A DNA stretch of 64,000 nucleotides. It comes from Macrostomum hystrix. Its lineage: Eukaryota > Platyhelminthes > Macrostomidae. Under the pieces are notes generated by a model that saw only the letters and a list, made by a program, of their open reading frames with translations, made no database searches and was not told the origin of the DNA. Location of the stretch: NCBI GenBank assembly GCA_950097015.1, contig CATNEN010000038.1, forward strand, positions 23,759,001 to 23,823,000. Reading direction: 5' to 3'. The position numbers were made by a program, and so were the translations under genes. This document shows, piece by piece, positions 11,456-22,789 of the stretch (its first letter is position 1; each line of letters begins with the position of its first letter).

Positions 11456-12440
11456 GATACTGTGCGTTGCAACCTTCAGTTCAAACAAAAATAAAATACG
11501 AGCTTAGTAGGCGTGGGTCCTTGAGGAGAATTTCCGTATTTGTTCGAACAGCGCAGCTATTCAAGGGCGCGTTCTTACCTCAGCGCAGACATTTTAAGTA
11601 GTGCTAAAACTTAATAAGCATGAAAGCTTACCTACATAAAAGCTGCCAGTCTTAAGTGGACCCTTTCATTCTATGGTCGAAGTCATTGACCTGAGACAAA
11701 GTCTCAAAGCTTTCAGCAAATTTTTTGTACCACGTCAGAGCAGCTTAAAACAATAGAGTAAAATTAGCAAACAAATCTACCTCATGCCTGATTCAAGGAC
11801 CACTAGAAGAAGGACGGGACACTTCATTTCTTGGAAAATTTATTAACAGTACGTATAGGACTACCAAGCCATTTTGCCGCATGATTTTATACCAAGGGGG
11901 AATTCCCCCTTGTATAATTTCTTTTGAAAGCGCCTGAATGCTAACAGCGTTGGGTGGTGACTGATTGGTTGACAGACTAGGCTATGATCTACTGTGGTCA
12001 AGCTGCGTCTAATATTTAGCATTGAGCTGTGAAATCGGAGAAATTCGCGTCGAGGGTGTCCCAGTGGCCTATTTCCATGGTAGCCCTTGAAGGTCCAGCA
12101 AATCCGTCCCGATAAAGGTAGGTGACCAAAGAAGACGGAGATGATGCAGCTGAACATTCGCGGGTGAAATGCTGATAAATTTTTATTTTGACTTTTAAGG
12201 CCTGGTAAGTTTCGTGTATTCGTGTATAGGGAGGGTGTATCAAATACACTAGCACTTATGGGAAAAATTGAATATATTGAATATCTCGATGGTCGGATAG
12301 CTGGCGACTTAATTACTGTTTCAGAAGATGCACAACAAAAAGTTGCAGTCCCGTGTTCTTGAGTTTCGTGTGCTTGCGTTGCTCCGTTCGGGTGCAGCAC
12401 AATAAATTGTCAGGGGGTATTTCTCTGAGCTCGTAAGGTC
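11456..12440. other. Upstream region of the Q-rich gene; no gene supported
   Basis: It presumably contains promoter or 5' UTR of the - strand Q-rich gene. A 179-codon frame on - (12400-11861) begins at a non-ATG codon, has no recognisable domain and no clear composition signal, and is not called. Confidence 0.4.
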
Positions 12441-15400
12441 TCAGAGACCGCTGATTGGTCGAGTGCCACTTGTTCATACATAAAATCATAGGTGAATCGA
12501 ATCCATTTCTGAAAACGCAGCAGATGCAAATAATGCTAAATCTTCGACACCAACTCGTGCAGCAGAATCCAAGCGAATACTATATAGTACGACGGCTCTG
12601 TCTCTGCGAGTGCAGGTTCTCAACTCGATCAGCGCCAAGCTGTCCGTGTAGTAGAACCCAGCGATTTCCTACTAGCCGAGCAGGACAAAGTTAATGGGCC
12701 AGCAAGCAGTGACATTGTATAGGCCTCGAAAAGATTAATTCTTTAGAAGTTAAATTTACACAAATAACAATTTGTTGTAATCCAAAGAATATTTTCCGAA
12801 TAAATTTGTTCAAGTTGTAAAAATAAATTCTTAATAAAATTTCTTTAAATAAGCACAATCCAATTGCAAAATATAATTTTTGTAGTAATTTTTTTTATTC
12901 GCAAATAAATAATTTAAGCAGAAGGTTTTTAGAGAGAAAAATAACCGTGTGCCTTCGGGACAACCTTCTTTACAAACATGTGAACAAATATAACAAGGAT
13001 TTTAAGAGTTAGTTCTTATTAGAATCTATACCTTCAGAAACATTATAGTGTTCAGAGAAGGAGAAAGATTAATCTAAACAAAAGAGTTCAGAGGATATAT
13101 AAACAGTTGATCTGAATAGGATATTCAGAGGATAACCAGAGTAATTCCCGAGGAAGAGCTTTCGGAGAGTAATTACCCGAATTTCGGAGTCCATTCATAA
13201 GTGTATATATAAGGGCCTATTGCTGTGACCCTCTAATCCACAGAACATTCCTGATCTGATATAGCAGTCCCTTCTGCTTGGTGGCAGCGCTACTTGTATA
13301 AGTAATAAGTGACCAAAGAATTTGTATTACTGAGAGTAGAGACAGTAATAGTGAGAGTATAACATTACAGCATAGAATATTAAAGAAAGAGCCCTGTAGC
13401 AACATAACCGAATCTTTGCAAATTCGAGCACAATTTTTAACGCTAAGATTTTATCTAAAACTCGAGTTGCAGTTACTTGCAATTAATAATAAGCATACGG
13501 CTGCCTGAGTTGGGAGGACCTGATGTCTGAAATGGGATTTCTACCCAACCTAAATGCCTGGAATCGGTCTTATCCCCAGTCTCAGTCTGATGTCTGGGAT
13601 TGGGTTTAATCTTCAATCTGATAATCTCGTTTGCATTTTTCGATCCCAAATCTGATTTGGATAAATACAGTGGCTAAATATAATTATAGTTATTAATACT
13701 TGCGCGAAAACTTTTCAAGTGTGTAAACACATGTTATAAAAGCATAAAATTGCGATAAAAAACATGTGTCAGAATCTGGCAGTTTTAGCACAACTTTTGT
13801 TTTACATTAACTTTTTTGAAAATTGTTTTGGGCCGCTCGCCGTTAACAGAGAGCGCTCAATTATCGTTCGTTGGATTGGATTAAACCAATCCTTCTGTTC
13901 GCAGCCGATTGCCCAATCGCCCCGACGACAAGCTTTTAGACCTTTGATGACATAAAATAAACTAAATTACAATTATTTCAGAGAAAATTCTTTGCTTCTT
14001 TAAAAAACTTTGATTGTTAGCTACCTATATCGATCGACCAGAGCTATCTAGTCATAGTAGCTTGTCAAATTGCCGACACAACAATCCTACATAATTTTCT
14101 CCCTTTTCTGCTATCTAGCTAAGTGATATTTAACACAAAGAACATAAACATGTACATATGTATAAAAAACGTTTAGCTAGTTTTCTATCATGCCAAAAAG
14201 TTTTTACCTAGCTATACACCTCTATATACAAGGTAGCTCCAAAATAGGGCCTGATCTTGTCACTCACTTCTGGTGGACAATGTAAAGTTTATGTATGTAC
14301 AACAATAAATAATATGCTAGAAAAGGGACCAAGTTTTGATTAATTAAAAAAGGTAGGCCTTAATTTCATGTACAATACAAGTAGTGGCATAATTTTACTT
14401 TTCTGTATTAAGACATTACATTTTTTGTTCTTATTCCAATGGCCAATGGGTAGGGCCTAAAAATTCCACATTGTAGATCTTGCGAGTGCCATATTTTTTA
14501 ACTTTATTGCAACAAACAACATCGCTAGACATGTATGCAATTAAGACTACTGTCAGGCTTTTTATACTAGCTTACATTGCTTATAAGCAAATTACAATAG
14601 TTAAGGCAAGATGTGCAACATGAACATGTTAGTTGTCAGTTTTCTCATTTTTTTCTGCCATTATCCAAATCTTCTTTCCATGACAAATGATCAGTTTACC
14701 ACTAAGATAATTGTAGACTAGTATGCCTATAGCTAGGCCTAACTTATGTTTTTTTATTGTCATTTTATTTAGAAAACAAACATTACTTTTGATAGGGGCC
14801 TATTGTATTAGGCCTACTAATTACTTTCAATAGCTAAATTTGTTATATTTACTAAATTAGTTTATGTAGGCCTACGGCTAAAAAAACTGTGGAAAAAAAG
14901 TGATCTTATTGGGTTTCTATTGTTTACTTCCATTTTTGCCTACATGTAAACATTCACTTATGTTTTTCTTTACAGATATCCATTCTTCAGATGTCCTCTA
15001 CCTACAATCAAGCATACTAAAATGCTTGTTTGCAATGAACTAACTCCAAAACAGCTTTAGCTATCTACAAATCCTAAAGTTCCGCCTACAAGTTAACTTT
15101 CTAATTATGTTAAGTGTAGATTAATAGCTAAAAAATTAGTTAAAAATGGTTTTCATTTAATTTAAAACTTAACAATAGTACTTTAAAATAATAAAACGAC
15201 TTTTGTTAAGTGGAAAGCAGAGTGATATGCTTATTTTCTTTTTTTATTTCATTGCTTGTGACTCACATTTATGAGCTATATCTTTTTACAAAATGTCCAA
15301 TTTGCTTTGCATTTTTTCATTGTTTATCTGTTTCATTGCATTTTTTTTAAATACAGTGTCACATTTATTTAATTTCTAACAGCAATACTTTTTTAACTAC

Positions 15401-16117
15401 CTGAATAAATTGGTATTACTTACTTTAAAGCATTGTGTTGTTTTTTTCTCCTGCAATATTTCGCCAGACAGAACAAATTACCACATTGTCTGTTATGGTA
15501 GTAAGTGCAGGAAAAGTATTTCTACTCTGCATCTAGAATAGCAACAAAGTTGCTAATTGTCTTGTGACTTTCTTTTAATGCATAGACACTACATAGCTAG
15601 ATTGCAGAGACATCATCAACCTGCTGCTGCTACCAAACCTGTAGTTGAACAAAATATAAAACTATTTTCACTAATTTAGTAACTTAGAATTGAAATTTTT
15701 ACTATTTTCACATCTTCCTACTCATTTTGAGTAGCGTGAATAGAACATGTACATAAGATAGTGTTTCACAACGCGATTTAGTGTTTTACATTACTTATCA
15801 TGGCTAACAGTATAGACAAAATTATTAGCTGTGTACGTAGCTTATCGTCTTACAAAATTTATAAATTTTAGAACTGCTAGAAGCTTTAGAAAGATTTTCA
15901 AACTTACGCTAGAGATAGAAGGCCTATATGTATCGAAAAATTGCATTGCAGTCAGATTTTTACTAAAAAATTACTGGTCCGGTTAATAAATTTGCGAATA
16001 ACGTATCACAAACGAACTGTGTTATGCAAGCTACGCAATTGTGCTGTAACTGCAGCACTTTTAGAGTGCGACGTAATGCATAATTTTGAACAGAGGTCTG
16101 TAACCTACAAAAAATTC
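12441..16117. other. AT-rich gene desert
   Basis: About 3.7 kb, strongly AT-rich, with frequent homopolymer runs and no frame over 80 codons of convincing composition. No tandem array and no dispersed repeat was recognised. The hexamer AGGCCT appears repeatedly as TAGGCCTA-like words. It is the only stretch of this size without tandem arrays. Confidence 0.55.
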
Positions 16118-16198
16118 GTCGCAAGCAGGATTCGAACCTGCGCGGGGAAACCCCATTGGATTTCGAGTCCAACGCCTTAACCACTCGGCCATCGCGAC
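16118..16198 (-). tRNA. tRNA-Ser(CGA): tRNA-Ser (anticodon CGA)
   Basis: Read on -, the 81-nt gene begins GTCGCGA and ends TTGCGAC, forming a 7-bp acceptor stem with one G-T pair. The D arm contains TGGCCGAGTGGTTAAGGCG (internal A box) and the T arm GGTTCGAATCC (B box). The anticodon stem TTGGA/TCCAA closes the loop CTCGAAA, whose anticodon is CGA, reading UCG. A long variable arm (GGGGTTTCCCC region) is typical of type II tRNA-Ser. No intron and no encoded CCA. A T-rich tract just beyond the 3' end (TTTTTTGT on -) is a plausible Pol III terminator. The complete fold suggests a functional gene. Confidence 0.95.
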
Positions 16199-16461
16199 TT
16201 ACCTATTGTGGACGTTTTATGTGGTTTTAATACAGATCAATGATCAAACTTTGGCTATGGTCGCTCAGGGCAGGCAAGCTTACTTATAAGGCAAGGCAGT
16301 CTCGCCCTAAAAAGTTATAGATTCTCTTTTGAGCTAAAAGCCTAAAACAGTTGGATTCAGTATAGTTTTAGACATGAGCCTATAGTTGGATTCGCCAAAA
16401 TAGTCGCGGGACACGGTTTATGCTCGATTTCTGATAAAGAATTGGTTTGATAAGATCTGGG

Positions 16462-16467
16462 TTTATT
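16462..16467 (-). terminator. Candidate polyadenylation signal of the RING-H2 gene
   Basis: TTTATT on + reads AATAAA on -, about 84 nt beyond the TGA at 16553-16551. Confidence 0.45.
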
Positions 16468-16550
16468 TGTTCCGCATATTTTCTGGCAAAGCTCCAAGTC
16501 AACAAAGAAACATAATTACAATTGTTAGTAACAATTAATGTTATGTTAAC

Positions 16551-19113
16551 TCACTTGCATCGCTTTTCAATAATGAAAATCTCTTTAACATTCTTGGCAA
16601 TGTTGGCCGTATTGCACTTCGGACAGCAGCGTGACAGCTCCGATTCCCAGCGCGACCAGCAGTGCCGATGAAAGACGTGGCCACACGTTGCTCGCATTGT
16701 CGAACAGACTACGGCGTTGTAGCTGCGAGTCGCCTCTTGATTTGGGGGCGCGTGCAAAGCGCAGAAGCACATCAGACAGCTGTGCGTCAGTGGCAGGTCG
16801 CACAGGTAGCAGTCGCGACTCCAGTCAGCGCGAAACACTTGTCGGAGACACCTGCGGGTCGGAGACACACGTGCATATCTATTATAGCCGACTTCTCACC
16901 TTTTGGACAAAGGTGGTGTCACTAATTAGCCGACTTCTCACCTTTTAGACAAAGGTGGTGTCACTAATTAGCCGCCTTCTCACCTTTTAGACAATTTCGT
17001 GTCACTAATTAGCCAACTTCTCACCTTTTAGACAATTTCGTGTCACTAATTAGCCGCCTTCTCACCTTTTAGACAATTTCGTGTCGCTAATTAGCCGACT
17101 TCTCACCTTTTAGACAATTTCGTGTCGCTAATTAGCCGACTTCTCACCTTTTAGACAATTTCGTGTCGCTAATTAGCCGACTTCTCACCTTTTAGACAAT
17201 TTCGTGTCACTAATTAGCCGCCTTCTCACCTTTTAGACAATTTCGTGTCGCTAATTAGCCGACTTCTCACCTTTTAGACAAAGGTGGTGTCACTAATTAG
17301 CCGACTTCTCACCTTTTAGAGGAGGAATGCCACTAATTTGCCGACTTCTCATATAATTTATACATTTTAGTGTCACAATTGGCCGACTTATCCCCTGTTG
17401 GACAATTTGGTGTCACTTATTAGCTGACTTCTCATGTTTTATATCACTAATTAGCCTAACATGCTCACATTCAGACACACAATAAGATGTGTAATAGCTA
17501 GGCTGTTTATAATGTACCGTATACTGTATACTTACCAGCGGCAGAGCGCGCCTAACATCGCTGCTCTTGATATTTCTTGAGATCGAGCCAAATCTTTACA
17601 ATCCAAGGCCAGATGGCTGATGTCTGCGCTGTTGGAGCTGCCAACAATTCGTTTCTTTGTCGGCGAAATTGTTAGCGAAGTTTTCGAAACCATGCTCTGA
17701 TGCAGCTGTTGGCCAATGAAGCCTAGACGGTCGGCTAAGATATCGCTATCCCTAATCATGTACTCATCCTCCGTGCATGTACTGGGCAGATTCACAATCG
17801 GTATTGGCTTATCAACAGAACTCGAGTTTAATTGGGCACTGGAGGCACGCTTTTTCATTTTTTCCACTGAAATTTTGTAGAGAGGCCGATATATGTGTAC
17901 TATACATATTATGTACATTTAGGCCAGTCCGTGGACTGGGGCGGGGAATGAGAGCCACAGAAAGCCTAAAGTTCTCCAGCTAATATGCTTCGCTTGATTA
18001 CAGCGTAAAGACCCACTTTCTCTTTCTTTTCATATCTCACAAACTATTCAACCTGAAATCGACCTGGAAATCCAGCTAACAGGGCCTAAACATTTGTTCG
18101 TTCTATCCGATTAAACTGCAAGTTCCGGAATCACAACACACCGGCATGTTTGAGATATTCGAAGATTCTCATCGGGGTGTCTGGTGGCATCTCATCTCAA
18201 AATCTCAGCGATGCTGACTCGGACGGCTTTGAAAGTAAGTTGATCGTAATTAAGGGCGGAAAATGTTTATCCAAATATCTATCCAAGCTTTCGTGAATAG
18301 GGTGGTCTACTGTTAACTTTAAAAAGTTTCTTTTCGATTCTCTGTTGACTCAAAAGTGTGTTTTTTAATCAAAACTGCTTTGATTGTACTGCCCGTTAGT
18401 GTCTGCTGGCTGTACTGCATTAGGATGAATATGGGATTAATTGAAACGTACTAGAAAAATTCCGTTCACTCACCTGTGCTATCCAATATCGCCAATCCCT
18501 TAGAGCCAGCTTTAACACTGCCACTCGACGCAACACTTTGTTCGTCAGACTCATCAATTCCAAAATTTAGAGCGTCCTCGACGGAGAAAATGTCGTCCAG
18601 CAATCGGGAAGGTTCTTTGGTTGGAATGGCCTGCTGGCTGACAGATTCGTCATCGCTTGCGTTGCTGCAGTTCGTTTGCCCGGCTGCCACCAGGGTGGAA
18701 TTCGAGTTCAAACATCCGCCCAAGCTTTTGGCCTTTGCTGCGAAACGTTCTCGCAGTAGTTGCTCAACAGCAGCTGCTGTTGAATCTGTCTTCGTCGGTG
18801 AACCATTTGAAACAGCGACTGGCGATGGTGCTTGTACTTCAGCATTTTCCTCTGCTCCGGCAGCTTCCGGTACTTCAGCAGCTTCTGGCACTTCAGCAGC
18901 TTCCGGCACTTCAGCAGCTTCCGGCACTTCAGCAGCTTCCGGCACTTCAGCAGCTTCAATTAGTTCGAATCTCGTGCCTGAGCTATCAAAATCCGTCGCA
19001 TCAGTTTTTCTGTTTTGTTCGGCAACTTCCGCCGCTTCTAGTATGCCCTGCAGCCATGGGCTGGATCTAGATTCGCTTGAAAATCGGGGTTGTGATTGGT
19101 GTTGCAAAAACAT
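16551..19113 (-). CDS. RING-H2 zinc-finger protein, three exons (423 aa)
   Basis: Exons on -: 19113-18474, 17866-17536 and 16851-16551, 1272 nt. Junctions are ACA G|TG GAA and TGC CGC TG|G TGT, both in phase. The ATG at 19113 opens the frame. Exon 1 encodes an acidic, low-complexity N-terminus with five EVPEAA repeats (18-bp DNA repeat, about 18863-18957) and an acidic segment LLDDIFSVEDALNFGIDESD. Exon 2 is Ser-rich. The C-terminal exon has a complete C3H2C3 RING pattern: C337-x2-C340, a 38-residue loop, C379-x-H381-x2-H384-x2-C387, then C399-x2-C402 (CPKC). RING-H2 domains usually recruit ubiquitin-conjugating enzymes; C-terminal RINGs also occur in vesicle-tethering subunits (VPS proteins). 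I cannot choose between them, and no membrane span is visible. The second intron contains a 41-bp minisatellite, and a SINE-like element lies just upstream of the start. Confidence 0.8.
16885..17345. repeat. 41-bp minisatellite with a CTAATTAG palindrome
   Basis: About 11 copies. Each unit contains CTTCTCACCTTTTAGACAAT, then GTGTCACTAATTAGCCG. It lies in the second intron of the RING-H2 gene (16852-17535). Two sub-variants alternate at the second half (AAAGGTGG versus ATTTCGTG). Confidence 0.92.
18135..18300 (+). mobile_element. Dispersed repeat C, deleted copy
   Basis: It shares CGGGGTGTCTGGTGGCA, a GATATTC-containing flank, GCTGACTCGGACGG and AAGGGCGGAAAA in the same order with the reverse complement of 30470-30905. 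The middle of about 300 bp present there is missing here. It lies in the first intron of the RING-H2 gene. Confidence 0.6.
18863..18957 (-). repeat. 18-bp coding repeat (EVPEAA x5)
   Basis: Five near-identical 18-bp copies (on + CTTCAGCAGCTTCCGGCA) inside exon 1 of the RING-H2 gene. The unit length keeps frame. Confidence 0.9.
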
Positions 19114-19135
19114 TGCTCAAAGCTTAAGTCCCAGA

Positions 19136-19345
19136 GGGAGGTTGTAGCCTTGTGGTTAGAGCGTCGGACTCACGACTTGAAGGTCGAGGGTTCGATTCCT
19201 GACTCCACTGAAACTATTTGTGTCCTTTAGCTTACTCACTTACTTAACTCTGCATTGTTTCAGTTCACCTGCGCCGTGCGGCTGTGCTGTCGGCTGCACA
19301 TCTGGCCCAATTGGGGCAGGTGTATCAGTCATTATTATCAAAGTC
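19136..19345 (+). mobile_element. SINE-like element, family A, copy 2
   Basis: A tRNA-like head has A-box-like TTGTGGTTAGAGCGTC and B box GGTTCGATTCC. It is followed by CTTAACTCTGCATTG and TTCAGTTCACC, shared with 2581-2800. The head does not fold as a full tRNA. The element sits about 20 nt upstream of the RING-H2 start codon, in the opposite orientation. Confidence 0.65.
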
Positions 19346-20160
19346 CTATATTCGAAATTGAATAATCACCTGTCCATGTCAGCAACAACACCATCCCAGA
19401 ATTGTGTCATCTGGTCAGTTGCTGTCAAAGATGCTTCACTGCTAGCCAAGCCGAAATGACAGAGCCCTGCTGATGAGGCGGTTCCATTCAGCAGCTTTGA
19501 CAGAAGCTGTGTTCGCTCCGCATCCATGAAGATATAATTATGATTTCTACGAGTTAATTCTTACTTTTAATCTACACGTTTCGTCGCTAATTGAAAGATT
19601 AGATGTGAAGTTAGCTTATCCTTCCGATCTTTCTAGACCTCAATTTCAACCATAGACATTAATTTTGGCGTTCCTGGCATACGCGCTCGTGCTCTAATAA
19701 TACTATACGAGCTACTTTAACTTGTTTTCAAGTAGAATAGTTTGCGTTTTTAGATACTTTGCCAATTTCAGTTCCTGATAAAAACAGCATCTAAAAATAC
19801 ATGCAGCAAAATTACATAGTTTACTAGACGAAATTATTAAAATAATTCGGCCAAGAAAAACAGAACAAACTAGCTAAGCGAACGGAGCGAGTGAAAATTT
19901 CTTGAAGCACGATCGAGGAGGATCTTCGTCGCAAATTGCTTCATCATTTCCTCCTTACTTCAGCTTCCAAGCCAACGACTCAGCTCAGAATCTGAGATCT
20001 GGTAATTTCTGGTTCAAGGAATCCGGCCAAGATTAGGTCGGCAACTCAGCTGTGACCTCTGCTTTTAGAGACTAGAAGAGTCTTGAGAAAGATTTCATGT
20101 GATGCCACGCGAAAGCTGAAAAAATTATTTTATGCAAAACCCTCAGTGACCAGACGACCA
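19346..20160. other. Intergenic spacer, nothing recognised
   Basis: Mixed-composition DNA without a supported ORF, repeat or RNA. It probably contains promoter elements of the - strand RING-H2 gene, but none can be named. Confidence 0.4.
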
Positions 20161-20164
20161 CATT

Positions 20165-20785
20165 CTTGCTGATTGAATGTGACCCACAATCCACTTAGAG
20201 GACCAGAATGTGACCCACAATCCACTTGGAGGACCAGAATGTGTCCCACAATCCACTTTGAAGACCAGAATGTGACCCACAATCCACTTGGAGGACCAGA
20301 CTGTGTCCCACAATCCACTTGGAGGACAAGACTGTGACCCACAATCCACTTAGAGGACCAGAATGTGACCCACAATCCACTTAGAGGACCAGACTGTGAC
20401 CCACAATCCACTTAGAGGACCGGAATGTGACCCACAATCCACTTGCAGGACCAGACTGTGTCCCACAATCCACTTGCAGGACCAGACTGTGTCCCAAAAT
20501 CCACTTAGAGGACCAGACTGTGTCCCACAATCCACTTTGAAGACCAGAATGTGACCCACAATCCACTTAGAGGACCAGACTGTGACCCACAATCCACTTT
20601 GAAGACCAGAATGTGACCCACAATCCACTTAGAGGACCAGAATGTGACCCACAATCCACTTAGAGGACCAGACTGTGACCCACAATCCACTTGGAGGACC
20701 AGAATGTGACCCACAATCCACTTAGAGGACCAGACTGTGTCCCACAATCCACTTGGAGGACCAGACTGTGACCCACAATAAATTG
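20165..20785. repeat. 31-bp minisatellite
   Basis: About 20 copies. Each contains GTGACCCACAATCCACTT and GAGGACCAGA, with substitutions limited to a few sites (GTGACC/GTGTCC, TTAGAG/TTGGAG/TTTGAA). Confidence 0.95.
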
Positions 20786-21460
20786 TGACCCACATTTTAA
20801 ATTACGCTTCATAAAGCATTTAAGATCCCAGTTTTTTAAACAATTTTACAATTTTTTTCACTTTTTAATCAAACGCGTTTTCCTTCTGTACTACCTATGG
20901 CCTATAGGCCCATGAAGAGCTTCTCAATGATAATTTTTCTAATACCTTTTTCGAGTTTGTTACAATTCACAAAATTTGGTACCCCAGATCATATCAGGCA
21001 AAATCGGTTTAAATTAATGCTGTGTGTTTACAGACACACGCGTAACTACGCAGTTTATTTACACAGTTAAGAAACAGATGACGAGTTGGCACCCCCTAGG
21101 ACGCTGCATTTAACATCTTCCTGCATTGAATCGACAATATATTTACTATACACCAATACACTATGTAAAGTTGTATACAATATGGTAAAAAATATTTCTT
21201 TGCTGTCATCGAAATTTCGCTGAATGCCTTTTGGCACTCGCAATAGTACAAGGAAACTAATAGAATTAGAATAAGACATGTCTATCAGCTTCATCAAATA
21301 GATCGGATAGTTGTGTATAGCAACGAGTTTTCTGCGAATTGGTCGAATCACATTCAGCTGTTTATACTTTAGATAAATAAAGCAATTAGGTTTAACAAAT
21401 ACAGGATAAAGGCAGGACAGGAAAAATGATAAATAGGCAGCCAGAAAGACACCATAAGAT
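20786..21460. other. Spacer between two arrays
   Basis: AT-rich, no supported gene. A 94-codon frame on - (21351-21067) has no recognisable domain. Confidence 0.4.
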
Positions 21461-22145
21461 TCTAGGAGAGATTCTAGGTGAGATTCTAGGTGAGATTCTA
21501 GGTGCGATTCTAGGTGAGATTCTAGGTGAGATTCTAGGTGAGATTCTAGGAGAGATTCTAGGTGAGATTCTAGGTGAGATTCTAGGAGAGATTCTAGGTG
21601 AGATTCTAGGTGAGATTATAGGTGAGAGACTATGAGATTGTAGGTGAGAGACTATGAGATTGTAGGTGAGAGACTATGAGATTCTAGGTGAGAGACTTGA
21701 TGAGAGACTATGAGATTCTAGGCGAGAGACTATGAGATTCTAGGTGAGATTCTAGGTGAGAGACTATGAGATTGTAGGTGAGAGACTATGAGATTGTAGG
21801 TGAGAGACTATGAGATTGCAGGTGAGAGACTATGAGATTGTAGGTGAGAGACTATGAGATTGTAGGTGAGAGACTATGAGATTCTAGGTGAGAGACTTGA
21901 TGAGAGACTATGAGATTCTATGCGAGAGACTATGAGATTCTAGGTGAGATTCTAGGTGAGATTCTAGTTGAGAGACTATGAGATTCTAGGTGAGAGACTA
22001 TGAGATTGTAGGTGAGAGACTATGAGATTCTAGGTGAGATTCTAGGTGAGATTCTAGTTGAGAGACTATGAGATTCTAGGTGAGAGACTATGAGATTGTA
22101 GGTGAGAGACTATGAGATTGTAGGTGAGAGACTATGAGATTGTAG
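21460..22145. repeat. GAGATTCTAGGT (12 bp) passing into a 22-bp unit
   Basis: It starts as a 12-bp array GAGATTCTAGGT (21.46-21.62 kb). It then changes to a 22-bp unit combining GAGAGACTAT with GAGATTGTAGGT. The 22-bp unit is therefore the 12-mer plus a 10-bp insert. An internal block of about 100 bp is repeated around 21.95-22.10 kb. Confidence 0.93.
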
Positions 22146-22785
22146 TTGTGGATACATTTTCAAGAATGAATAATTATTTAAGTTAATAGAAAAGTATGAA
22201 TTCACCTGTAGGAATTTTTATCCTACCTGTGCTGGAATCCCCAACCCTGGGAAGCGTCCAACACTTTCCTCCTCTTTCACTCTCCCATTTTCTGTTTGTA
22301 CGAGTTCCTCCCCCCCCCTTAATTTGCGGCATCCCCACTTCGTTAGCAATTAGAGAGCAACGTTTTGACCCAAAAAATATTTTTCTTTTTTCGTTTGGGA
22401 ACAAAGCGTTGGTGTTCGGCTGATTCCACTCTGGGGAGAAAAACAACACAACATGATGTATGGATGACAACATACCCCAAAGGTGCAAGTGTACTGTACA
22501 ATTCCGCTGACTGATAATTAGCAGCTTCTGGTACTACAAACGCCGGGTGGTGCTGTGACGTGGCAGAAAAGACTGGCTAATCTTTCATCAGCCAGTGGCA
22601 ACAAAATAACGATTATTGTTTCCTTCTAAAGTTATTCTTTTCTTTGGTTCGTTAATTCTGGTAAAAGATGATGAAACAAAGATGGATAAAAATTCATCCG
22701 ACGAATTTTCCATGAACTACCAGCGCATGCGCGAGCTGTGAGAAAGCTATAGGTCGATTGCTAAGATAGAGACGAGACAGAAGAG
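22146..22785. other. Spacer, no supported gene
   Basis: It contains pyrimidine-rich sequence (22.23-22.32 kb) and short frames with no domain likeness. Confidence 0.4.
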
Positions 22786-22789
22786 AGTG

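Noticed and set aside
11861-12400. 179-codon - frame
   Set aside because: Non-ATG start, no domain, no repeat of the splice logic seen in real exons; probably chance.
19136-19206. Possible second tRNA gene
   Set aside because: A and B boxes are present but the acceptor ends do not pair; it is better explained as the head of a SINE-like element.
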